Below are positions 33,544 to 39,558 of a stretch of DNA of 39,558 nucleotides, one piece after another; position 1 is the stretch's first letter; every line of letters begins with the position of its first letter. Location: positions 1-39,558 of the forward strand of contig DHKO01000053.1 in NCBI GenBank assembly GCA_002404895.1. The letters are read 5' to 3'. Both the position numbers and the translations under genes were made by a program. Below the pieces are notes generated by a model. That model did not search any database. It was given only the letters and a program-made list of their open reading frames with translations, and was not told the origin of the DNA. Source of the DNA: Treponema sp. UBA4692 (GTDB taxonomy: Bacteria; Spirochaetota; Spirochaetia; Treponematales; Treponemataceae).

Positions 33544-34217
33544 AAGCTCTTGCAATTGATTCCGCAGCGTCAAATATGATTATCGCGGCAAAAAATGAGA
33601 ATATAACAGCGACAGTTTCTTTGGATTTGGGGCAAAAACAGTCGCAGAGAATTCTTCCGGCGATTGACTATGTTCTAAAGGAAGCCGGACTTGAGGCGAA
33701 AGAGCTTGACTACACTGCTCTCTGCGCAGGTCCTGGAACTTTTACAGGCTTGCGTCTGGCTTTTTCCGCTCTTAAAGCGATTGAACTTGCGCACAATGTT
33801 CCGGTTTATGGGATTCCGAGCCTTGAAGCGTACGCTTTTCCGTTCAGGAATTTTCCGAATAAGATTGTATCTGTTATTGACGCGAAAAAAGACCAGTTTT
33901 TCGCCGCTGTTTACCGAGGAGACGAGACTTTGATGGAAGCCGAGGACACGACGGCGGAGAAAGTCCTTTCAAAAATCGGCAAAAATGAGGAAATTATCGT
34001 TGCAGGTCCTGACGCGAAAATCTTCGGGGAAATCTTAAAAAATCTCGAGCCAAATCTTAAAATCTTTTGGATAGAATCCGAGCCGCTTTCTACTGACTCT
34101 CTTTTTAAAATCGCCGAGAAGATGATTGAGCAAAAAAAAGAGCCGCTTGCAGATTACAGCGGCCCTGTTTACATCAGAAAATCAGAAGCGGAGCTTGCGC
34201 TCGAAGGCAAAAACTAA
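33540..34217 (+). CDS. tsaB: tRNA threonylcarbamoyladenosine biosynthesis protein TsaB
   Basis: Partner of TsaD and TsaE in forming N6-threonylcarbamoyladenosine at position 37 of ANN-decoding tRNAs. The N-terminal ASKHA fold is clear: LAIDSAASNMIIA, the signature ALCAGPGTFTGLRLAFSALK, and a DAKKDQFFAAVYRG segment. Length is 225 residues. The ATG overlaps the tsaE stop. It ends eight bases from the convergent csrA gene, with no spacer for a separate terminator, although a T-run inside the csrA end follows a short AGCT repeat. Confidence 0.94.
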   Translation: MKALAIDSAASNMIIAAKNENITATVSLDLGQKQSQRILPAIDYVLKEAGLEAKELDYTALCAGPGTFTGLRLAFSALKAIELAHNVPVYGIPSLEAYAFPFRNFPNKIVSVIDAKKDQFFAAVYRGDETLMEAEDTTAEKVLSKIGKNEEIIVAGPDAKIFGEILKNLEPNLKIFWIESEPLSTDSLFKIAEKMIEQKKEPLADYSGPVYIRKSEAELALEGKN

Positions 34218-34225
34218 GCTGCAAG

Positions 34226-34453
34226 CTATTTTTTTTCGAGAAGATTCGCCAAAGCTTCAAGCGTTACGCTTCCTGCGGCGGCTTCCTTGTTCTGCCGCTG
34301 AATGTCATCAAAAACTTCCTGCCGGAAAACTTTCACATTTTTCGGAGCGTCAACGCCGATTTTCACCTGGTCGCCTGATATGCTTATCACCTGAATCAGA
34401 ATATCGTTTCCAATCCGAATTTTCTCATCAACTTTTCTCGACAAAATCAGCAT
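34226..34453 (-). CDS. csrA: carbon storage regulator CsrA
   Basis: RNA-binding post-transcriptional regulator, 75 residues. The family pattern is complete: MLILSRKVDEKIRIGNDILI, VKIGVDAPKNVKVFRQEV, with Leu4 and Arg44 at the known RNA-contact positions. The tail (residues ~55-75) is helical and extended, as in CsrA proteins that bind FliW. Its start lies within the last seven bases of fliW, so the two are translationally coupled. The likely targets in this window are the flaB leaders (GGA motifs at 26293 and 26320). Confidence 0.96.
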   Translation of the reverse strand: MLILSRKVDEKIRIGNDILIQVISISGDQVKIGVDAPKNVKVFRQEVFDDIQRQNKEAAAGSVTLEALANLLEKK

Positions 34454-34896
34454 TGCTCAGCTCCTTTGGCTTTCAGAGCCTTGACGATATTGAATTTCGT
34501 CGTCCATCTCGTGTCTGAAAGAATAACCTGCATCGCCTTGCTGTTCAATTTGTTGATTACAACAGGTCCCTGAAGATTCGCCGTAACAGGATTTCCGCCT
34601 GACGGAACTGTGACAATCGCAAAGACAATAACATCAGATGCAGACTCCACCTCAATCTCGCACAAAGTCTTGTCGTCAACGTCAAGCTCGTAGTCCTCGG
34701 CGATTATAAACGGGTCGATAATCAAAAACGCGAGATTCTGCTCGTCGACAGACTGCATCCAGTAAAAAGGCTTGTACTCTGCCTCAATCAAGGCAAATTT
34801 ATGGTAATCCTCAAATCCTAAAAGTCCATACGGGAAATCAATAATTTTGTCATCTGAGACATTGACTTTTCCCCTCGTCTTTGTTTTTACTTCCAT
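34447..34896 (-). CDS. fliW: flagellar assembly factor FliW
   Basis: Protein antagonist of CsrA and binding partner of flagellin. Free FliW sequesters CsrA when flagellin has been exported. The 149-residue beta-barrel protein shows IIDFPYGLLGFEDYHKFALI, FYWMQSVDEQNLAFLIIDPF, and a C-terminal VTANLQGPVVINKLNSKAMQ block. It lies 20 bases after flgL and overlaps csrA by seven bases, the standard fliW-csrA order of spirochaetes and Firmicutes. Confidence 0.96.
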   Translation of the reverse strand: MEVKTKTRGKVNVSDDKIIDFPYGLLGFEDYHKFALIEAEYKPFYWMQSVDEQNLAFLIIDPFIIAEDYELDVDDKTLCEIEVESASDVIVFAIVTVPSGGNPVTANLQGPVVINKLNSKAMQVILSDTRWTTKFNIVKALKAKGAEQC

Positions 34897-34916
34897 GTCA
34901 ATTATCCTTTATTTTT

Positions 34917-36164
34917 TTATCTCATGTAATTCAAAAGGCTTGAAGAATACATTTTTCCGGCAGTGCTTAAAGTCGCCTGCTGCGTGTACTCGAGCATTTT
35001 TTCGTCCGTGATTGCCTTTGTCAAATCCAAGTCGCCCTCGCGGCTAATCTGGCTGTTCACGTTCAAGGCGACTGCGGAATTCCGCGTCATGTCGTTCTGA
35101 AGCCTTGCATATTCCGCGCCGGACTTTGCTATTCTGCCTGTCAAAGTGTTTATTCCGCGGTCAAGGCTCATAAGAACTTTTCCGCCGATTGCCTCGTTGT
35201 CGCCTGAAAGCATCGCGTCACGCAATGCGATAACTGAGTCAAAAAGGCTTCCGCCTGTAACGCGCACTGAATTTCCGATGTTGTAAGGCGGCCGCTGGCT
35301 TGAATCCTTTATGATTCCCAAGTCGTTAAGCGCGTTTCCGCTCAAGTCCTCAAGCCAAAGCTGCCTTGCGTCGGTCGTCATAAGATTAAGCGCGTTTGTA
35401 ACCGGGTCAAGGGAAGCCTTCACAGCAGCCCCGCTCGCGTTGATTTTCGAGATAAGCGAATAGACATTGTCGCCTGTCTCAAGAACGATTTTCTGGCCGT
35501 CCACGCTGATTACGGAATCTTTTTTTGTCTGCCATGAAGAAGCGTCGCGTCCTCCGAAAAGCATCTGGTTTTCAGCCCAGAAAACGCGGTTTCCGGCATT
35601 GTCAACCGATATATATTTGTTCTCGTCAACTTCAACCTTGTTCAAGTCAATCGAGCCTTTATAATCAACTTTTTCAATCAAAGGAACATCAGAACCTGGA
35701 ACTGCCCCAAGGCTAACGTCAAAAGCGCGCGCGTCAGTGTTTGTTCCGGCAAAAATCGCGTTTCCGTCAGGACCTACAGCATTCGCGTTCTGCACAAGCT
35801 CCTTCAAAAGCTCGTCAACCTCGCTCGCCATGTTCTTCAAGTCTTCAGGCGTGTTTATTCCGTTCGCGCCTGTTACGGCAAGCTCGCGCACACGCTGCAT
35901 AACGTCAAGAGAATTCGACATATAGCTCTCGCGGTAGACAAACTGGTCGCTCAAAGTCGCCGCGTTTTTCTCGAAATTGTTCACGCGGGTCAGATAAGAC
36001 TGATATTTCACAAGATGACCGGCCGCAATCGGGTCGTCGCGCAGGCTTTGAATTCTCGACTGCGTTCCAATCTGATTGTCAATTTTCGCCTTTTTGACTT
36101 CCTGTCTGCGCAAATTGTACTGAGTTCTGTTGTTGTTCAGCTGGCTTGATATTCTTGAAGGCAT
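34917..36164 (-). CDS. flgL: flagellar hook-filament junction protein FlgL
   Basis: Second hook-filament junction protein (HAP3), 415 residues. Flagellin-like N- and C-terminal helices are evident (MPSRISSQLNNNRTQYNLRR, a DQFVYRESYMSNSLDVMQRV helix with RELAVTGANG following, and a C-terminus LEYTQQATLSTAGKMYSSSL). The central region (about 130-330) is the variable beta domain. GGAG precedes the ATG at usable spacing. It is separated from flgK by a 210-base GC-rich intergenic element, while the downstream fliW follows closely. Confidence 0.94.
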   Translation of the reverse strand: MPSRISSQLNNNRTQYNLRRQEVKKAKIDNQIGTQSRIQSLRDDPIAAGHLVKYQSYLTRVNNFEKNAATLSDQFVYRESYMSNSLDVMQRVRELAVTGANGINTPEDLKNMASEVDELLKELVQNANAVGPDGNAIFAGTNTDARAFDVSLGAVPGSDVPLIEKVDYKGSIDLNKVEVDENKYISVDNAGNRVFWAENQMLFGGRDASSWQTKKDSVISVDGQKIVLETGDNVYSLISKINASGAAVKASLDPVTNALNLMTTDARQLWLEDLSGNALNDLGIIKDSSQRPPYNIGNSVRVTGGSLFDSVIALRDAMLSGDNEAIGGKVLMSLDRGINTLTGRIAKSGAEYARLQNDMTRNSAVALNVNSQISREGDLDLTKAITDEKMLEYTQQATLSTAGKMYSSSLLNYMR

Positions 36165-36177
36165 TTCAAACTCCTTT

Positions 36178-36374
36178 TTTAAAATCCGTAAAATTCGGGC
36201 GTTTTCCTCAGCTTCGCGAAAGCGCTGCGCTTCGGACCGAGTGTTTCAGCGCTCAGCCATGCTTGGCTTCATTGCTTCGTTCGCTCTACCGTCCGGCGGG
36301 CAGAATTAAACGCTCGCTCAGCAACGGCTGCGCCGCCCAGCATGCTGCTTTGCATGCAGACACCACCTAACGCG
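36178..36374. repeat. GC-rich intergenic element between flgK and flgL
   Basis: About 195 bases, visibly richer in G and C than the flanking genes, with no open frame of note and many short inverted or repeated segments. These include AAGCG-CTG-CGCTT near 36220, CAGCATGCTG and GCATGC near 36340, and repeated GCTTCG / CGCTC words. One end is the palindrome TAACGCGTTA at 36369-36378, which includes the flgK stop codon. It looks like a dispersed repeat or small non-autonomous insertion in the middle of an operon; copies elsewhere cannot be checked here. Confidence 0.5.
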
Positions 36375-38243
36375 TTAAACTCCCAGCCTGTTGATTACAG
36401 TGTCGAGCATATTGTCAATAACGCTAACAAACTTTGCCGCCGCATTGTAGCCGTGCTGGAATTTTATAAGCTCGGCAAGCTCCTCGTCCACGTTCACTCC
36501 GCTGATTGAGTCGCGCAAGTCGCGCAAATCGTTCATAATCGCGTTCTGGCTCAGAAGATTCGTTTCCGCCTGCTCGCCTTTCAATCCCACATTTGTTACA
36601 GAATTCGCGAAGTAATCGTCAAAAGTCCTGTCTTTTCCAATCATCACCTGAGTGTTTCTGATTGAGGCAATTTCAACAGCCGCCCTTCCGTCTCCAATCA
36701 TCGATTTTCCCTGATTGTTCGGATAAGCCGCCGCAACGCTCAGAACATCAGACTTTATCGCAGGATTCACCTCGATGTAGCCGGCAGGATTCAGGACAGG
36801 CGCAACCGCGAAATCTCCTGAAAGAGCGTTCACAGCGTCCGCCTGAGAAAAGTCATAAGCTCCTGCCGCGCCGGACGCGTTCAAGATTCCTGAGTATCCA
36901 GCAAGGAAAAGCCCCGAGTCCTCAACGTGTCGGATTACAAAGTCAGGATTTTCCATCGCAAGAGATGTCGTCGCCTTTAGCACAAGGTGATTGCCGCGGT
37001 CAAGATAAGCCTTCACCTCGCCGTCAGAATCGTTTATCCTCGCGACAACTTCCTCGATTGTGTCCGTCGGATGATAAGGAACTGTGATATTTCCGTCTTT
37101 TCCAGAGAAAGTCATAACGCCTTCAAGACCGACTTTATCCTGCGGATTAAGAGAATTTGTTCCAGTAAATCTGAAAATATATGAAGAATCGTCAGTTCCG
37201 TCGCCGTTTCTGTCAAAATTTCCGTTTGTGCTTGTTACAAAAGGCCGCTGAACAAAAAAATCAAGCCCAGTAACATTGTTCATTCCAATCCCATCTCTGT
37301 GGACATCGTTCACAAGGTCAGCGAAATTCATTGTCATTGTGTTGAGATTCTGCACTTCCGAGCGGATGTCAACATCGCGAAGCTCAACAAGCGCGCCCAA
37401 AGTTCCGCCTGAAACCTGCGCCTTGTTTCCGCTGTCGCTCCAGACAACTGTGCTGTAGCCGTTATTGTCGGTGTTCGACTCAACGTCGAATCCGCGCGCG
37501 ATTCCGCCCTGAACAAGAATCTGGCCGTCCATATGGACCATAAATTCGTCGCTGTCGCGGTTGTCGCTTGTGATATTGACTAAAGTTGAAAGTTTTTCCA
37601 CGAGAAGATCGCGGCGGTCAAGAAGGTCGTTTGGATTATCTCCCATCGCCTTTGACCTCACGATTTCCTTGTTGATTTCCGCAATCTGCTTTGTGTAATT
37701 GTTCACCTGGCGCACAGTCGCCTCGATGTCGCCGTTAATCAAAGTTCCGATTCCAGACAAAGCCTTGTAACGCCGCTGAATGCTCTCAGCCAAAGTCTCG
37801 CCCCGTGTCGCGACTGCCTGCCGCGCCGCCTGGCTTTCAGGATAAACAGAAAGCTCCTGCCATGACTGCCAATATTTGTCCATGTTTGTCCGGACTGAGA
37901 TGTCGTCAGGCTCATTGTAGACATCTTCTATCATCGTGTAATATTTTTCGCGCGTCGCCCAGTAAGATTCCGTGTTCGACTGCGCAGTGATTCTCTGGTC
38001 GAGAAGCTCGTCACGAAGACGGTTAATGCTTTCCACAGTTGTTCCCTGACCAATCTGGCCTGCGGTTTCCGCCCGCTCAAGGTCAGGACGGTAAATCGGG
38101 TCAAACACTTTCACCTGAACACGCTGGCGGCTGTACCCTTCCGTGTCGGCATTTGAAATATTATGTCCAGCAGTCTGAACCTGCTGCGAATGAACCATCA
38201 AGCTTCTTTTTCCGATTTCGATTCCTGCAAATGAATTAGCCAT
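36375..38243 (-). CDS. flgK: flagellar hook-associated protein FlgK
   Basis: First hook-filament junction protein (HAP1), 622 residues. The N-terminus has the rod/hook motif (FAGIEIGKRSLMVHSQQVQT, then AGHNISNADTEGYSRQRV). A helical region around 85-220 contains SNTESYWATREKYYTMIEDV and REIN-like segments. The C-terminal hook helices carry INDLRDLRDSISGVNVDEEL, then IKFQHGYNAAAKFVSVIDNM ending in LDTVINRLGV. AGGAGA precedes the ATG. It follows flgN by 57 bases. Its TAA stop lies inside the end palindrome of the GC-rich element. Confidence 0.96.
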   Translation of the reverse strand: MANSFAGIEIGKRSLMVHSQQVQTAGHNISNADTEGYSRQRVQVKVFDPIYRPDLERAETAGQIGQGTTVESINRLRDELLDQRITAQSNTESYWATREKYYTMIEDVYNEPDDISVRTNMDKYWQSWQELSVYPESQAARQAVATRGETLAESIQRRYKALSGIGTLINGDIEATVRQVNNYTKQIAEINKEIVRSKAMGDNPNDLLDRRDLLVEKLSTLVNITSDNRDSDEFMVHMDGQILVQGGIARGFDVESNTDNNGYSTVVWSDSGNKAQVSGGTLGALVELRDVDIRSEVQNLNTMTMNFADLVNDVHRDGIGMNNVTGLDFFVQRPFVTSTNGNFDRNGDGTDDSSYIFRFTGTNSLNPQDKVGLEGVMTFSGKDGNITVPYHPTDTIEEVVARINDSDGEVKAYLDRGNHLVLKATTSLAMENPDFVIRHVEDSGLFLAGYSGILNASGAAGAYDFSQADAVNALSGDFAVAPVLNPAGYIEVNPAIKSDVLSVAAAYPNNQGKSMIGDGRAAVEIASIRNTQVMIGKDRTFDDYFANSVTNVGLKGEQAETNLLSQNAIMNDLRDLRDSISGVNVDEELAELIKFQHGYNAAAKFVSVIDNMLDTVINRLGV

Positions 38244-38300
38244 ATTCTTCTCCTTTTTTTTCTTAAATCAAAAAATCCGCCGCAAGGCAAAAGCGATTTT

Positions 38301-38750
38301 CTACATCAGCTGATTTATCACAACGCTGCTAAGCTCAGGCTTTTTTATCTCGCCTTTTTTCGTGTAGACTTTGTTTCTCCGCTGCGGAACGACAGAATCA
38401 AAAACGCCCTGAAGAAATTTTCTCGTGGTCGCGATATATTCATTCAAGGCCTTGTTTTCGATTTTTGAACGCTGGAGCTTTCCCCTCACCTCGCTCAAAA
38501 CAGGCTTGACTTCAGCGTCATTTTTATCAGCCGAATCAGCTAGCGCGGTCCGCTTTTCCTCAAGCTCAACGAATTTGTCGCTCAGCTCCTGAAGATTTTC
38601 AATATTCACATTGAGTTTTTCCCAGTTTTTTTCCTTTACGCAAGAATGAAGAACAGCCTGCTGATTCAAGATTGAGTCCAGAAGTTTGCTTTCCTCCTGC
38701 ATCACAAGAATCAGATTCTGCTTTTGTTTTATAATTTCCTGGTCACCCAT
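38301..38750 (-). CDS. flgN: FlgN-family export chaperone for FlgK and FlgL
   Basis: A 149-residue helical protein in the flgN position immediately before flgK and flgL. Coiled-coil segments include QNLILVMQEESKLLDSILNQ, WEKLNVNIENLQELSDKFVE and KIENKALNEYIATTRKFLQG, the FlgN pattern of long helices followed by a KALNEYI-like client-binding region. FlgN proteins keep FlgK and FlgL unfolded for export. Sequence identity in the family is low, so the call rests on pattern and context. A sigma-28 promoter precedes it at 38788-38814. Confidence 0.85.
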   Translation of the reverse strand: MGDQEIIKQKQNLILVMQEESKLLDSILNQQAVLHSCVKEKNWEKLNVNIENLQELSDKFVELEEKRTALADSADKNDAEVKPVLSEVRGKLQRSKIENKALNEYIATTRKFLQGVFDSVVPQRRNKVYTKKGEIKKPELSSVVINQLM

Positions 38751-38787
38751 AAAATTCCCTTAAATCAATTTTTTATCTTCTTTCTAA

Positions 38788-38814
38788 TTATCGGCGGTCA
38801 AAATTTTTTCATTA
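38788..38814 (-). promoter_or_regulatory. sigma-28 promoter of the flgN-flgK-flgL-fliW-csrA operon
   Basis: On the - strand it reads TAAT-N15-GCCGATAA, with a perfect -10 (38795-38788), exact 15-base spacing and a -35 differing at one base from TAAA. It lies 38 bases before the flgN start. Confidence 0.75.
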
Positions 38815-39055
38815 GAATTTTTTGGACAACGAGACAAAGCTGAAAAGGCAAAGAGATTCAAAAAAGATGCCTGATTTTTCAAAACGAGATAAAAATCAGA
38901 ACAGAAACGAGATTCAAAAAACTACAGAAATTTAAACATAAACTATCCGAAAAGATTTCTAAAAAGCAAAAATCCGAAAATACGAAAACACAGAGATTTT
39001 TGAAAAGGATTTATCAAAAAAATGAAAAAAATTCAGAAATTTTTAAATTTGCATA
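38815..39055. other. A-rich spacer between the flgN promoter and the tRNA cluster
   Basis: No gene is visible. The region is dominated by A-runs, with a GAGATTCAAAAAA word occurring twice (near 38847 and 38909). Phased A-tracts could act as an upstream element for the tRNA promoter. Confidence 0.6.
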
Positions 39056-39083
39056 TTGACACTTTTTAGCGATTTCTGATAAT
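39056..39083 (+). promoter_or_regulatory. sigma-70 promoter of the tRNA cluster
   Basis: TTGACA (39056-39061) is consensus. GATAAT (39078-39083) gives 16-base spacing, TAATAT two bases on gives 18. The first tRNA starts 20 bases after. Confidence 0.7.
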
Positions 39084-39103
39084 ATATTTCTCGTCAGTTA
39101 CAC

Positions 39104-39176
39104 GGTGCCTGTAGTTCAGGGGTAGAGCGCCAGATTGTGGATCTGGTTGTCGTGGGTTCAAATCCCACCAGGCACC
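39104..39176 (+). tRNA. tRNA-His (GTG)
   Basis: The acceptor GTGCCTG pairs with CAGGCAC, plus the extra 5' G opposite C73 that marks tRNA-His. The anticodon loop is TTGTGGA within CCAGA/TCTGG, and the T arm is GTGGG/CCCAC. CCA is not encoded. Confidence 0.95.
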
Positions 39177-39207
39177 CGCTTCTTTTTGAAGTTTGTAACC
39201 TAGACTT

Positions 39208-39281
39208 GCGTTCGTAGCTCAACTGGATAGAGTAACGGACTTCGAATCCGTAGGTTGCACGTTCGACCCGTGTCGGACGCA
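39208..39281 (+). tRNA. tRNA-Arg (TCG)
   Basis: The acceptor GCGTTCG pairs with CGGACGC (one G-T). The anticodon arm ACGGA/TCCGT has loop CTTCGAA, anticodon TCG. The T loop is GTTCGAC-type and the discriminator is A. CCA is not encoded. Confidence 0.93.
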
Positions 39282-39299
39282 ATGTAAGTGATAAAAATC

Positions 39300-39372
39300 G
39301 GGCGACTAGCTCAGTTGGTAGAGCAACAGACTCTTAATCTGTGGGTCCGGGGTTCGAGCCCCCGGTCGCTCA
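39300..39372 (+). tRNA. tRNA-Lys (CTT)
   Basis: The acceptor GGGCGAC pairs with GTCGCTC (one G-T). The anticodon arm ACAGA/TCTGT has loop CTCTTAA, anticodon CTT. The T arm is CGGGG/CCCCG and the discriminator A. Confidence 0.95.
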
Positions 39373-39434
39373 TACTCAAGTTTATCTTGAGATGATCGGA
39401 ATTGTGACTTATGTCCTGTGCCGACAAAACACTT

Positions 39435-39514
39435 GCGAGAGTGGTGAAATTGGCATACACGCTAGACTTAGGATCTAGTGCTTCGGCGTAAGGGTTCAAG
39501 TCCCTTCTCTCGCA
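39435..39514 (+). tRNA. tRNA-Leu (TAG)
   Basis: The acceptor GCGAGAG pairs with CTCTCGC. The anticodon arm CTAGA/TCTAG has loop CTTAGGA, anticodon TAG. The extra arm (TGCTTCGGCGT) makes it a class II tRNA, and the T arm is AAGGG/CCCTT. Confidence 0.93.
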
Positions 39515-39535
39515 TAACTCCTTAAAAAGGTTATG
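39513..39535 (+). other. hairpin after tRNA-Leu
   Basis: CATAA/TTATG and CCTT/AAGG pair around three A's with a two-base bulge; only a weak T-run (TTAATTTT) follows. It could be a terminator or a processing signal before the next tRNA. Confidence 0.35.
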
Positions 39536-39543
39536 TTAATTTT

Positions 39544-39558
39544 GCGGAAATAGCGCAG
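39544..39558 (+). tRNA. 5' end of a further tRNA, probably Gly, cut by the window edge
   Basis: GCGGAAATAGCGCAG resembles the first 15 bases (acceptor, TA, start of the D arm) of bacterial tRNA-Gly. The anticodon is outside the window. Confidence 0.55.

Noticed and set aside
36146..36370. Short + strand open frame across the flgK-flgL gap as a gene
   Set aside because: It starts inside flgL antisense, lacks a ribosome-binding site, and its composition reflects the GC-rich element.
39104..39558. CRISPR-like or tandem repeat array at the right edge
   Set aside because: The repeated GTTCAA/GTTCGA words are T-arms of tRNA genes.

Overview
The window looks like a chromosomal segment of a Treponema-type spirochaete. 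The main evidence is a core of periplasmic-flagellum genes in a spirochaetal arrangement: two FlaB core flagellins, FlaG, FliD, a small protein and a PilZ protein on the + strand, facing FlgN-FlgK-FlgL-FliW-CsrA on the - strand. The base composition is moderately AT-rich, lysine- and serine-rich proteins are common, and the recognisable tRNA genes carry no encoded CCA. No transposase, phage gene or CRISPR array was seen. The species cannot be named from the sequence.

Layout. (1) 1-5.9 kb: the end of an unidentified + strand gene with an in-frame amber codon, then a co-directional - strand cluster: a GHKL-like protein, a lipoprotein, trmB, ligA, an ArsC-fold protein without its usual cysteine, and tag. 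(2) 6.0-14.1 kb, + strand: a multi-pass membrane protein translationally coupled to a 1963-residue open frame. That frame begins as DNA polymerase IV (DinB) and continues without a stop, through a signal-peptide-like segment, into a very large serine-rich protein ending like an outer-membrane beta-barrel. (3) 14.1-18.9 kb, - strand: a galactokinase-like GHMP protein, SurE, a TPR protein and an exported TPR-NHL-vWA protein. (4) 19-25.9 kb, + strand: lnt, nrdR, a tRNA with CAT anticodon, an ornithine carbamoyltransferase, a small exported protein, a DHH phosphoesterase, then a sigma-factor-like gene behind a textbook sigma-54 promoter, followed by rdgB. (5) 26-38.8 kb: the flagellar region, with tsaE and tsaB between its two arms. 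(6) 39.1 kb to the end: a tRNA cluster (His, Arg, Lys, Leu and the start of what is probably Gly).

How the parts work together. FliW and CsrA are the known post-transcriptional switch for flagellin. The first flaB leader carries a hairpin whose four-base loop is AGGA and a second GGA inside the Shine-Dalgarno sequence, the arrangement expected of CsrA targets. Sigma-28-type promoters (GCCGATAA) precede flgN and the gene after fliD, and a looser one precedes the first flaB.

The observations most worth following are the DinB/outer-membrane-protein fusion with a nine-T tract at its junction, and the sigma-54 promoter with helically phased upstream repeats driving a divergent sigma-factor-like protein. 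Others are the two structured flaB leaders and a GC-rich intergenic element between flgK and flgL.
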